A stretch of DNA of 13,227 bases from Euperipatoides rowelli (lineage: Eukaryota; Onychophora; Udeonychophora; Euonychophora; Peripatopsidae), in NCBI GenBank assembly GCA_003024985.2, contig PXIH01S0008557.1. One strand, written 5' to 3'. Below, piece after piece: positions 1-7,499 of the stretch; position 1 is the stretch's first letter; each line of letters starts with the position of its first letter. The notes below the pieces were generated by a model. It was not told the DNA's origin. It did no database searches and saw only the letters and a list, made by a program, of their open reading frames with translations. The translations under genes were made by a program, and so were the position numbers.

Positions 1-494
1 GATTATAGACAAAAAATCGAAATTGAATTGAGCTAGCACAAAAGTTAGATTTTTTTTTAAATTTTATTTTTATCACACACTTCTGTTGTACTTTTCAATT
101 CAGTTTAATTAAATGTTTTTTTTCCATACTTTATACAGTCATCTATATAATTTGTTAAAAAAAATTAGAGATTAATTTGTTTCCACCTTATTTATTTAAA
201 TCCACCCAAAAGACAGCCATCTTGATTACTTAGCATATAAATACAATTTATTTATTTTTTAATTTGTTTATAATTTATATTTCATAAATTAGTTTTAACA
301 CAAGTTTGGTATTTTTTTTAAAGATCATTAGTCAGGCTTTCTGTATTCTGTATGATAATAAAAATATTTTGTATATACTGTATAAAAATGTAAATGGTAA
401 GATTTCAATATTTTTTAAAATTATCGTTATTTTATAGTCATATTCAAATATAAATTTTAATATATTAATATTACAACGAATATTAAAATTGATG
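1..494. other. AT-rich non-coding DNA, possibly the interior of a hAT copy
   Basis: No credible open reading frame or splice-bounded exon is visible here. The sequence is A/T runs and short AT words. The extreme left end contains an AAAAATCGAAATTGAAT stretch, similar in style to the ATCG-containing stretch at about 672-705. That could mean both belong to one hAT-type element whose left end lies outside the window. This is an inference only, because no left terminal inverted repeat is visible. Confidence 0.4.
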
Positions 495-562
495 CAGTTA
501 GGCAGTACATATCCTGGAAGTTAGGCAGTATATATCCTGGCAGTTAGGCAGTACAGATCCTG
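495..562. repeat. 23-bp tandem repeat, three copies
   Basis: Three adjacent copies of a 23-bp unit lie at 495-517, 518-540 and 541-562, the last one base short. Each contains GTTAGGCAGTA followed by a variable core and ATCCTG. The copies differ at only a few positions (ACATAT, TATATAT and ACAGAT in the core; AAG or CAG at the start). The unit is richer in G and C than the flanks. It is a small minisatellite with no coding sense. Confidence 0.9.
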
Positions 563-599
563 TTATTTATAGTGATATTAAATTTTTTGACTAAAGCTT

Positions 600-750
600 C
601 AAAATTAGTATATCACAGTAATAAAAATATGGGCCCTAACCTTAACCCATTGAGTTAAAAAAATCAAAAATTGAAAAAAAAAATCGTGATTTTTAAAAAA
701 ATCGAATCTAAATTAAATCAAGTTTGTTTTTGCAAAATCGCCCACCCCTA
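600..750 (-). mobile_element. hAT-type transposon terminus (minus strand)
   Basis: Read on the minus strand from 750, the sequence begins TAGGGGTGGGCGATTTTGC. This matches the common hAT-superfamily terminal pattern (C/T)AGGGGTGGGC. It is followed by AT-rich sequence with repeated AAATCGATTT/AAATCACGATTT words, often seen just inside such ends. The opposite end and the 8-bp target duplication are not visible. The element would extend leftwards, perhaps past the window edge. No transposase sequence is seen, so this is probably a non-autonomous or decayed copy. Confidence 0.5.
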
Positions 751-850
751 ATATATATATACTGTTTATATATATAATGTGTGTATATGTATATACTGTA
801 AATATATGTATATACAAGTACATATATATATATATACATACAGTATATAT
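750..850. repeat. TATATAC/CAGTATA microsatellite
   Basis: This is a stretch of TA dinucleotides interrupted by ACTG/CAGT words, beginning directly at the end of the hAT-like terminus and ending where the tandem array starts. Apparent short reading frames rich in Tyr, Ile and Val on both strands come from this repeat and are not genes. Confidence 0.85.
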
Positions 851-1084
851 AGTAAACACTGCCAACAATTTTGCTTCCAACAATATAGTATAACAAAAAC
901 CTTGCAACATGCAAGTGGAAGCAAAGGTGAAAATATTGACATAAATATTTATCCATATAGAACCATATAATGTTTCAATCAATCGTATAGCAGCATATAG
1001 ATAGTTAAATGTCATATGACTTGTATTTATTATACCAGATGTCACCATGGAAACAACTAGGTATTATCTTCACTTTAAATTAAC
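851..1084. repeat. Tandem repeat copy A, left part
   Basis: This is the first copy of a unit of about 370 bp that starts with AGTAAACACT. It aligns with 1505-1755: the words TTGCTTCCAACAAT, AAAAACCTTGCAACATGCAA, GTGAAAATATT, TAGCAGCATATAGATAG, GTCATATGACTTGTATTTAT and ATACCAGATGTCACCA all occur in the same order. Homology breaks at about 1084, where an insert begins, and resumes at about 1380. Confidence 0.85.
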
Positions 1085-1379
1085 AAGAGCCGATAGAATC
1101 GTGCCATTATGTCCCATTTGCCATATTAATAGCGGCCTTTTTTTTTTAAATTTACAGTCCTAACCTTACCCTGAACCCTAACTCCTACTATGTATTAAAC
1201 CCACTATGCCCCAACCCTATGATGATGAAGGGGTGAAATAGTCCTTTTTTGATCAATTTTGATAATTTTGAGCTATTTTTGGCCATTTGGTGTATATGAC
1301 TGAAACAGATGTGCAGATGTTAAAAATGCGGTACTATAGGACAAGTTTACATCCGCTTTCACCTGCTTTTAGGTACTCC
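1085..1379. mobile_element. Insertion inside repeat copy A, flanked by near-identical 10-bp repeats
   Basis: Copy B runs without a break through the position where copy A is split, so about 295 bp were inserted in A (or lost in B). The insert is bounded by TTAAATTAAC (ending 1084) and TTAAACTAAC (1380-1389), which differ at one base and look like a target-site duplication. The insert contains decayed CCTAAC/CCCTAA-like words at about 1157-1216 and several T tracts. The ends are not inverted repeats of each other, and no coding sequence is seen. The element class is unknown. Confidence 0.55.
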
Positions 1380-1504
1380 TTAAACTAACTACCATGACCC
1401 ATAGGTTTCTGAATATTAGTCTTCATCGGTAGTAGCCCAAGCAAGGATTCAAACCCAGAATATCTTGCCAAGTTTTACAGCTTTATAATGTAAAACTATA
1501 TGAT
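1380..1504. repeat. Tandem repeat copy A, right part
   Basis: Homology to the unit resumes here and matches 1741-1878, with shared words TAAACTAACTAC, TAGGTTTCTGA, CCCAAGCAAGGATTCAAACC, CAGAATATCTTGC and AAGTTTTACAGCTT. Copy A lacks about 13 bases present in copy B near 1853-1866 (around CAGCTGTATGAC). Confidence 0.85.
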
Positions 1505-1530
1505 AGTAAACACTAACTGCCAAACAACTT
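1436..1530 (-). repeat. tRNA-like (SINE-type) Pol III promoter region, copy 1
   Basis: On the minus strand, TGGCAGTTAGTG (plus 1511-1522) resembles a polymerase III A box, and GGTTTGAATCC (plus 1445-1455) closely resembles the B box GGTTCGANTCC. This suggests the 370-bp unit is, or contains, a tRNA-derived SINE transcribed on the minus strand. The distance between box starts is about 67 nt, longer than in an ordinary intron-less tRNA, and the A-box match is imperfect. It is not a functional tRNA gene, and a chance match is possible. Confidence 0.3.
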
Positions 1531-1878
1531 TGCTTCCAACAATAAAGTTAGAACAAAAACCTTGCAACATGCAAATGGAAGCAGAGGTGAAAATATTCAC
1601 ATATAAATATTTATTTATATACCATCATATAAATGTTTCACTTACTCATATAGCAGCATATAGATAGATAAATATGTCATATGACTTGTATTTATCATAC
1701 CAGATGTCACCACAGTAACAGCTGAGTATTATTTTCACCTTAAACTAACTACTAGACTTTTAGGTTTCTGACTATTTGGTATTCTTCAGTAGTATCCCAA
1801 GCAAGGATTCAAACCCAGAATATCTTGCTAAGTTTTACAGCTTGATAATGTAACAGCTGTATGACAAAACTATATGGT
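1505..1878. repeat. Tandem repeat copy B (complete, about 374 bp)
   Basis: This is the only complete, uninterrupted copy of the unit, running from AGTAAACACT to the next AGTAAACACT at 1879. It defines the unit length and shows where copy A was interrupted. No reading frame is conserved between the copies, so it is non-coding. Confidence 0.85.
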
Positions 1879-1904
1879 AGTAAACACTAACTGCCAAACA
1901 ACTT
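1796..1904 (-). repeat. tRNA-like (SINE-type) Pol III promoter region, copy 2
   Basis: This is the second occurrence of the minus-strand A-box-like TGGCAGTTAGTG (plus 1885-1896) and B-box-like GGTTTGAATCC (plus 1805-1815), at the junction of copies B and C. Spacing between box starts is about 81 nt because of extra bases absent from copy 1. Both boxes are unchanged between the copies while the sequence between them differs. That is consistent with a SINE origin but does not prove it. Confidence 0.3.
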
Positions 1905-2021
1905 TGCTTCCAACAATAAAGTTAGAACGAAAACCTTGCAACATGCAAATGGAAGCAGAGGTGAAAATATTCACATAAATATGTTTTTATATATCATCAA
2001 TCACTCATATAGCAGCATATA
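1879..2021. repeat. Tandem repeat copy C, truncated
   Basis: This copy matches copy B from AGTAAACACTAACTGCC through TAGCAGCATATA, with a short deletion around 1985-2005, then stops abruptly at about 2021. The sequence beyond is unrelated AT-rich DNA. The array therefore holds two copies plus a partial third. Confidence 0.8.
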
Positions 2022-2460
2022 CTCTTTGAAGATAGTTGTTTTGTAAAATAAATCTCCATATGCAGTGATGAACCTCCAAACATCTCTTTTTTTTTGTCAA
2101 ATGATATCTGAAAATATTTTTAAAATTGATCCTAAAATTTTAATATTCAAGATATATATGGCCTACAATCACTATATAATTTAATAAATATATGCTCATT
2201 ATAAAAATATCTATAACCCTAATTGGAATATGATCATGTTTCGAAGCCAGTAACAGTGCCATCTATGCTCAGTGTGGGAACTATTTTTAGAAACTTTAAA
2301 AAAAATGTTAGTCAAAACTGTTTTATAATCTATAAATAGGCATTAATTTTTTTTTTGTACTAATTGTATATATTTTGGTTTTATAATGTATTGTTTCATG
2401 AAATTATACAATTTATAACTAAAATGCAAAGTTTTATTACATTTCCATTGATGTACTTGC
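2022..2460. other. AT-rich non-coding DNA
   Basis: No exon, repeat unit or RNA gene can be supported. A slightly GC-richer patch at about 2238-2282 (GAAGCCAGTAACAGTGCC and following) has no usable reading frame with splice sites. The overlapping short frames on both strands are chance openings in AT-rich sequence. Confidence 0.6.
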
Positions 2461-2468
2461 ATAAAAAT

Positions 2469-2535
2469 GTATATGCATACACATTTCCTGTATATGCAGA
2501 GACATATACAGTATATACAGTATATGCATATACAC
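2469..2535. repeat. TATACAGTATA/TATGCATATAC microsatellite
   Basis: Imperfect repeats of ATATACAGTATATAC mixed with TATGCATA. The densest part is 2503-2535. It belongs to the same family as the arrays at 750-850, 2689-2710, 2900-3215 and 8107-8138. Confidence 0.8.
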
Positions 2536-2688
2536 TAAATTTCATAAAACATTTTATTAAAAAAATTTCAGTTTCAAATCGTTTGAATGAGAAGTTGTTT
2601 TTATATAAAATCAAACTGTTATTAATAATAAACAGGAAAAAAATCTGGATATACAGCACAAGTTTTGTTTTTTGATCTGTTAAACAAC

Positions 2689-2710
2689 AGTATATATACT
2701 GTATATATAA
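2689..2710. repeat. Perfect TATATATAC palindrome
   Basis: Positions 2691-2709 read TATATATAC, a single T, then GTATATATA. This is a perfect 9-bp inverted repeat around one base and an isolated member of the TACTGTA microsatellite family. Confidence 0.85.
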
Positions 2711-2899
2711 AAAAAGTTAAAATTAACAAAAAAAAAAAATTAACAAAAGATATTATTAGTCTCATGATTTTATTGTATAAATAAATATTGATGTCAAACA
2801 TTATCCTTTCATGTTTCTCATGGCTGTTAATTGATGGCATACTGTATTTATATATTTTAAAATGCTGCATATGATGTTATTCTTCTAGATTCATATTTA

Positions 2900-3215
2900 T
2901 ATTGCATATACTGTATATAAATATTGTATGTACTGAATAATACATTGTATATACAGTACATAATGTAATGATATATGGTTTAAATGTATGCTAGGCCTAT
3001 ATACTGTATATAAAGAATATACAATATATATATACTATATTTATACTATATACTTTACATAACATACATGTACTATATGTGTATGTACCGTATATACTAA
3101 ATACAGTATATACATACTGTAAATATACTATACATAGATATATATACAGTATATGTACTGTATATAATGTAACTTTATTTTGTATATTGTGTACATCAAA
3201 TCTATACTGTATGTA
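2900..3215. repeat. Long imperfect TATACTGTATA / TATACAGTATA array
   Basis: About 300 bp of TA-rich sequence is punctuated by TACTGTA and TACAGTA words in both orientations, so the array is locally self-complementary. It includes one TAGGCCTATATAC word at about 2992-3004. Short frames rich in Tyr, Ile and Val are by-products. No regulatory role can be shown. Confidence 0.8.
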
Positions 3216-3663
3216 TATTTTCTTTTTCTTTAAAATTATAATAAATTTTCCATCTCTTTTTTGTTGTGTTTGTATGTCTTGTGTCTTTTTATATTTATTT
3301 TATTACATAAAATGAAAACTATTGTATGCACAGTAATTTTTTTGTTTGTTTTCATTTTACTAAGAGTTATAATACAAAAATTAAGATTTATTAGTCGCTT
3401 TAAACATCCAAGTGAAATTTTAGTTTGTTTTTAAATAAACACGAGTATTGAGTTTTTTCAGATTACACATAGGGGGAGAAATCATGTGGAATATACTGTT
3501 CACATCACATGATTATCAAGCAGAGCCATGTTTTTAGCAGTTATGTAGATTTTTGAGGGGGAGGATGAGGAGGAAAAAAATACTGAAGATTGAAGAATAA
3601 AATAAAGTGTGTTTGAGTATTTGTGGTCATCATTCACCTAGATTTTCCCGGTTATATTTGCAG
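3216..3663. other. Intron-like sequence upstream of the candidate exon
   Basis: T-rich and A-rich DNA with a purine-rich block at 3553-3592 (GAGGGGGAGGATGAGGAGG). Possible acceptor-like CAG or TAG sites precede 3462 and the purine block, but neither opens a reading frame with a convincing donor. The last 25 bases (TTTTCCCGGTTATATTTGCAG, ending 3663) form the acceptor for the following exon. Confidence 0.45.
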
Positions 3664-3758
3664 GGCCCAGCAGGAGCATGCGCTGAGAAGCTAAATATTA
3701 CTGCCTGCTCTGTTTGCAAAGGCTGCCAAAAGAAACAGCCTATCCCAGTGCCTTATGG
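3664..3758 (+). CDS. Candidate protein-coding exon, cysteine-rich fragment of an unrecognised protein (partial)
   Basis: This 95-nt, GC-richer block stands out from its AT-rich surroundings and is open in only one of three forward frames. It follows a good acceptor (TTATATTTGCAG, ending 3663). It starts at a codon boundary and encodes 31 complete codons plus two bases. The peptide has cysteines at residues 6, 15, 18 and 21 (C-x8-C-x2-C-x2-C), an NIT N-glycosylation sequon at residues 11-13, and a proline-rich end QPIPVPYG. Two endings are possible. One is an internal exon with donor GG|GTAATA at 3759. The other is a terminal exon, because the frame reads TAA at 3760-3762. The sequon and cysteines hint at an extracellular or secretory protein, but a CxxCxxC cluster could also bind metal. 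I do not recognise the family. Confidence that it is a real exon is moderate. Confidence 0.5.
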
Positions 3759-4200
3759 GTAATATAATTCTAATCTTATGTATGGAATCAACGCAGTGAA
3801 TGTCTTGCATCAGTACAAATACACATCTTGGAGCAACCTGTTTTACAATCAGGTGTTTTACCTGTCTCACGTTGGATATATTCTATTTATAACTTTATGG
3901 ATAAGATGTTCAAAATGGAGTTTTCAAACCTATTACTTAAACAATATGGATATTTGGAAAAAAATAAGCTCACTCTAATTAAGATACTCTGACCTGCTGA
4001 TGCATTGCACAAGATGATACATTAGGTATATTTTAAAACTTTTTTTTTTGTTCTCATTTGCATTATTAACAAAGCAGTTTGCTAATTTTAGCTGTTAAAA
4101 TCCTGCATTTGATGTTAATGATGTTTTCTGTGTATGTTCTTGTCTTAAAAAAATAATGAGAATTGCTCTTATTTAATAATAAAAAAGCAATGTGAATTAA
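3759..4200 (+). other. Intron start or 3' untranslated region after the candidate exon
   Basis: If the exon at 3664 is terminal, translation stops at 3760-3762 and this would be the 3' UTR, with AATAAA at 4178-4183 and a T/GT-rich stretch just after 4200. If it is internal, GTAATA at 3759-3764 is the donor and this is intron. A 66-codon frame at 3778-3978 is open but lacks any recognisable motif, and is probably chance. Confidence 0.35.
4178..4183 (+). promoter_or_regulatory. Possible polyadenylation signal AATAAA
   Basis: AATAAA lies about 415 nt after the in-frame TAA at 3760-3762 and is followed by the T- and GT-rich stretch at about 4201-4218 (TTGTTTTCTGTTGT). This is the arrangement expected for a terminal exon. 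AATAAA is frequent by chance in such AT-rich DNA, so the call depends wholly on the exon being terminal. Confidence 0.2.
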
Positions 4201-4730
4201 TTGTTTTCTGTTGTAAGCATGGTGTTAGACAATGCATGTGTTTATTTTTGCATGGAATATTTTGAAATCAATATTTACTTCTATTGAAATAATTGATTTT
4301 GTAATGATGATTCTAAAATAATTTTGCTTTTTATTAAATCTTATTTGTCTCAACTAGATTGACATAACAAATGTAATAAGGAATTTTTTTTTTAAAAGTT
4401 ATTTTTTAGAATTGTAACTGATATTGTTATTATCTTAATAGTTTATTGTATAAATAATTTTGTCTGTGTCTTTAATTGTCTAATTAGATTATGGTTAGGC
4501 TTGAGTTAAAGTAGCGGATAAAATTAATTTGTAATTTAATGTTATATAAAAATAGTAATAAATTGTTTATTATTTTATATAAAAAAAAAATATTTTCTAT
4601 CTGCTACTATTGTATTCAAAATATTACTTATAGTTATCTGAATACAATTTTTTCTTTAGTATTCTCTTGAGTTTCCATATTAAAATAACCTGTGAGTTTT
4701 AAATAGTCTTAGGTATTTCTTATCCTTTGA
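4201..4730. other. AT-rich non-coding DNA
   Basis: No coding region, RNA gene or clear repeat is supported. There are frequent A and T tracts and short TTAAT words. Confidence 0.6.
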
Positions 4731-4733
4731 TTT

Positions 4734-4847
4734 TTAACACTTTGCCGTCTGAGTGTTAACTCTTTAACGTCACAATGTTTTAAAAATTTAGTTAACTTTT
4801 AATGTTAAAAGCTGTCTTTGTTTGAAGAGTTGTTATGTTTGTGTTAA
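4734..4847. mobile_element. Possible short TTAA-flanked inverted-repeat element
   Basis: The sequence opens TTAACACTTTGCCGTC at 4734 and closes TTTGTGTTAA at 4847, giving a short inverted match TTAACAC/GTGTTAA and TTAA at both ends. piggyBac-type elements duplicate TTAA and often start with CCCTTT-like ends, so a very small piggyBac-like MITE is possible. The inverted match is only about 7-10 bases, and TTAA also occurs several times inside, so chance is a serious alternative. Confidence 0.15.
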
Positions 4848-6097
4848 AAAAACGAATGTAGCCTATATATTGTTTGAGGTTTGCAAAATTCAAAATAATA
4901 TCTTATAATTAAAATTTATTTATTAGAGGGAAGAGAGAGGCAGAAAAAAAAAATATTAATCAAATTGTATTTATCCAAATATTTTTTTAATGTTAAGATT
5001 TGATTTCCTTTTAAAATTCTGAGGAAAATTAATTAATAATAAAGTTGTCATGAAAATTATTCCTTACAGACAGACATCAAATTGACATGAATACATGAAT
5101 GTGACATCACACTTACATTCTTTGTCAGTATTTATTTTAACCACTTAAGGTAATGCCATGTCTGAAATGGGCTAATGTTTACTTGCATGTTTGCATGTGT
5201 CTCACTGGGCACACATTTCTGAAATTAATAAATTCCAAATCTGAATAGTGCACGTCTAATTATTATACACAGTACATATATAGAAATAGATCAGTTTTGT
5301 TTTCTCTTCTATACATTGAATGTCAGCATCTGCCCCTTAAATGAAATTGTTGACACATAAAGAGCTGTTCTGAAAATGTATTTTATAAGTAAATTATATT
5401 CATAAAGTAATATGTGAGATAAATCATAATTCATAAAACTAAAAGTTAATATGTGAGTGTATTTTATTCTTATAAAATTATTTTATTTTATATTAGAACA
5501 TATTATAAGCTGAAAATGAATGATATTGAAGACGCTGAATTTAATTACTACGCTAATTTGTCTGAGTGAAACTGGATTATACGCAGTGCCTTTGCTTTAT
5601 GAATTACCATACAAAAATTACATTTTTAATTTTTAGTACAAATTTTTTTTTAATTTAAAACAAATAAGTGTAAGTTTATTAAAGCCTATTAAAATATCAA
5701 AATGAATGATGATAACTTATAATATTAAAATGATTTAAAACATTATCTAACTTTTTTTATATCCCTCCTGTTACTTCAAGCCCACACCCAATCTAAAAAA
5801 AAAAGGAATGGAACCACTTAAAACACACAAAAAAGGAATAATTAAAAGGGTTATTGATTTTTAGATTTAAAAAAAAAATTGATAATTTTTGGACAGAAAA
5901 TGTAAAAAAAAAAAAAAATCTTAACTTGTTAAGTAACATGGATGTAAATTTCTGTTATCTGTTTCAGCGATCAATAAAAAACAGTAATATTGATTAATTT
6001 AACAATGAGTATTATTATTTGATGTTCTAAATATTCACAAAATAGATTATTAATAAATTAAATACACGATTTTGCAAATTTTGAATTTCATTTTGAC
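4848..6097. other. AT-rich non-coding DNA
   Basis: About 1.2 kb without a supportable gene. It contains long A and T tracts (for example at 5796-5805, 5869-5877 and 5904-5918) and a slightly more mixed patch at 5080-5220. No exon with paired splice sites, RNA gene or repeat unit was recognised. Confidence 0.6.
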
Positions 6098-6175
6098 ATG
6101 CGTATCAGGGATGCCTGGGAGACTACAAAATTTTCCGTTGGTTGGGCCAGCTTTTGGCTAAGCAGGTTGGCTTGA
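6098..6175 (+). other. GC-richer island with a short open frame (weak exon candidate)
   Basis: The frame ATG 6098 to TGA 6173 encodes 25 residues, MRIRDAWETTKFSVGWASFW followed by LSRLA, and the frame is open further upstream from about 6056. A possible acceptor TATCAG ends at 6108 and a weak donor CAG|GTTGGC lies at 6166, which would give an exon of 57 nt (6109-6165). The same position also begins CAGGGATGCC (6106), a word seen at some hAT ends. Neither reading is firm, and no family is recognised. Confidence 0.15.
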
Positions 6176-6415
6176 TAATTTTTAAGCTTAAAATACTTGC
6201 CATAAGCTATTTTATCAACCTATCAGGTCATTGATCGATCATATTCATTCTGATGTCATATTGTGTTGTGACTTTAAAATTCATTTAAAACTAACAGGCT
6301 TATAAATGCATGGCCATTATTATTAGAAATATGACACAAATCACAAAATATGATAAACTAAAACTAAAAGAAGAAAATAAGTGACTTTAATTTATTCATT
6401 ATCATACATGATTCT
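6176..6415. other. AT-rich non-coding DNA
   Basis: Nothing supportable is seen between the 6.1-kb island and the foldback. Confidence 0.55.
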
Positions 6416-6542
6416 AGCCTGCTGTCATGCAATCGATTTATGAATAAATTTTAAAATGGAGAATACCTGTTAAAGATCATTCACCATTTTAAAATATATT
6501 AAGAACAAAACTCTTAAAGAAATCAATTATGAATAGCAGGCT
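6416..6542. repeat. 127-bp foldback (imperfect inverted repeat), MITE-like
   Basis: The outer arms read AGCCTGCTGTCATG (from 6416) and, reverse-complemented from 6542, AGCCTGCTATTCAT. Both continue into ATCGATTTAT/ATTGATTTCT and then converge on a matching ATTTTAAAATGG (6448-6459 and the complement at 6484-6495). The inner ATGGAGAAT/ATTCACCAT also pairs with one mismatch, leaving a loop of about 12-15 nt. The right arm carries roughly 15 extra bases. The layout is that of a foldback or MITE, or its transcript hairpin. No certain target-site duplication was found, so the superfamily is open. Confidence 0.65.
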
Positions 6543-6805
6543 CTAATAATTTATGATAAATAATATAGAAAAAGCCTTATTAAAAGACATAGTTGACGAA
6601 GAAGGGATTAATGAATTGCTAAAAAAACATACTATTGTAATAAAATTATTTATCGTTTTATTAAATTCTATTATTAACAAATTAAATTTTCAGTTATTTT
6701 CTTTGTTTGATTTTATTTTATTTTTGAGTTTCTAACAGTTTATTTTAATTAAAACTTAATTTATTATTATTTTTTTTTTAATAAAATGTAATTCATTCAA
6801 TTTGT
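6543..6805. other. AT-rich DNA with a chance 60-codon frame
   Basis: A frame from 6553 to 6735 encodes a Lys/Ile/Leu/Phe/Asn-rich peptide whose composition simply follows the local AT bias. There is no motif, splice context or other support for coding. Confidence 0.5.
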
Positions 6806-6920
6806 GAAGTGGGACTTGGGCTGGCCACTCAAACTTTCCCATGCCGGTCTACATTATCCCATCTGTCCCAGGCTGGTCTTACTAGCAGAACATGCATTCT
6901 GTACACGCTAGTAGCTCTGA
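6806..6920. other. GC-richer island of unknown origin
   Basis: A block of about 115 bp, much richer in G and C than its flanks, contains GTGGGACTTGGGCTGGCC and CCCATCTGTCCCAGGCTGG. A plus-strand frame is open through it (6809-7009) but shows no recognisable domain. TACTAGC/GCTAGTA (about 6879-6914) forms a small hairpin. It may be a fragment of a dispersed repeat or an old insertion. Confidence 0.35.
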
Positions 6921-7490
6921 TGAAAAATTTGATACATTTTCACTATTCCAGGTCATTTTGTTTTAAATTTCATATATTGTCTTCCTATTATTTTAAAATC
7001 GTTTTATAACGGGTAACGCCAAGTAGGTTATTATTTTTAAAAATTTACCAAATATTTCATTCAGGGGCAAAACTAATATAAATTACTATTAAGTAATTTT
7101 AAGACTAGAATAAAAAACTTACCCCACTAAGTTTTATTTTATAATTAAATCTACAGTATTTATGGATGTTGAAACAAATAGCTCAATACGTTAGGGTTAA
7201 AAATTTAATGAGACATGCTGCTAGGAGAACATTGAATCTTTCCACCTTTTCTATATAGTCAAAAGAAACACTTGACCAGACGGTTTTATTAAAATACTGT
7301 TTCTAATAAGCTCTAAGAAATTGTGAGTGAAGCATATGAAATTGTAGACAAGATTTTAATTTAATCTCTAAGAAAAATACCATACTTAAGCAAACATAAA
7401 GTAGTGACGTAATGTAGGCCTAAAGAACTTTACTTACACATCACCGATGAATGAAAGACACTTCTTTGACAAATGGCAAAACACTTATAA
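6921..7490. other. AT-rich non-coding DNA left of the hAT element
   Basis: No supportable exon. A minus-strand donor-like GTAAGT (plus 7427-7432) follows a short open minus-strand frame with several cysteines (about 7433-7498), but there is no acceptor and the frame ends at the transposon boundary. I do not call it a gene. Confidence 0.5.
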
Positions 7491-7491
7491 C

Positions 7492-7499
7492 ATCTAGGC
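7492..7499. repeat. Left 8-bp target-site duplication of the hAT element
   Basis: ATCTAGGC at 7492-7499 is repeated exactly at 7869-7876. Eight-base duplications are the hallmark of hAT insertion. The identity extends one further base to the left (CATCTAGGC), so the boundary is certain only to within one base. Confidence 0.8.

Noticed and set aside
708-1048. Overlapping reading frames of 63-111 codons on both strands
   Set aside because: They cover the TA microsatellite and the non-coding 370-bp repeat unit. Their Tyr/Ile-rich composition mirrors the repeat, and the frames are not kept in the other copies of the unit.
1157-1216. Telomere-like CCTAAC/CCCTAA words
   Set aside because: They are few, degenerate and irregularly spaced, so this is neither a telomere nor a clear interstitial telomeric array.
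1436-1530. Functional tRNA gene
   Set aside because: The A-box match is imperfect, box spacing is too long, and no acceptor stem or anticodon arm could be paired. At most it is a tRNA-derived SINE head.
2364-2870. Three frames of 82-103 codons on both strands
   Set aside because: They overlap each other in AT-rich DNA and microsatellite, with no motif, splice support or normal amino-acid composition.
3079-3315. 78-codon plus-strand frame with several cysteines
   Set aside because: The first half is the TATACAGTATA array and the rest is a T-rich tract giving Phe/Leu/Cys by base composition.
3462-3540. Frame after GAGTTTTTTCAG encoding about 24 residues
   Set aside because: The acceptor is fair, but there is no convincing donor before the stop and no codon signal.
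3553-3592. Purine-rich GAGGGGGAGGATGAGGAGG block encoding an acidic peptide
   Set aside because: The frame stops after about 14 codons, no donor follows, and low-complexity purine tracts often give acidic or basic frames by chance.
3778-3978. 66-codon plus-strand frame just after the candidate exon
   Set aside because: It begins downstream of a stop in the exon frame, has no splice acceptor and shows no recognisable motif. It is better read as intron or 3' UTR.
7433-7498. Minus-strand frame with several cysteines ending at a GTAAGT donor
   Set aside because: There is no acceptor, the length is only about 20 codons, and it abuts the transposon insertion. The donor match alone is not enough.
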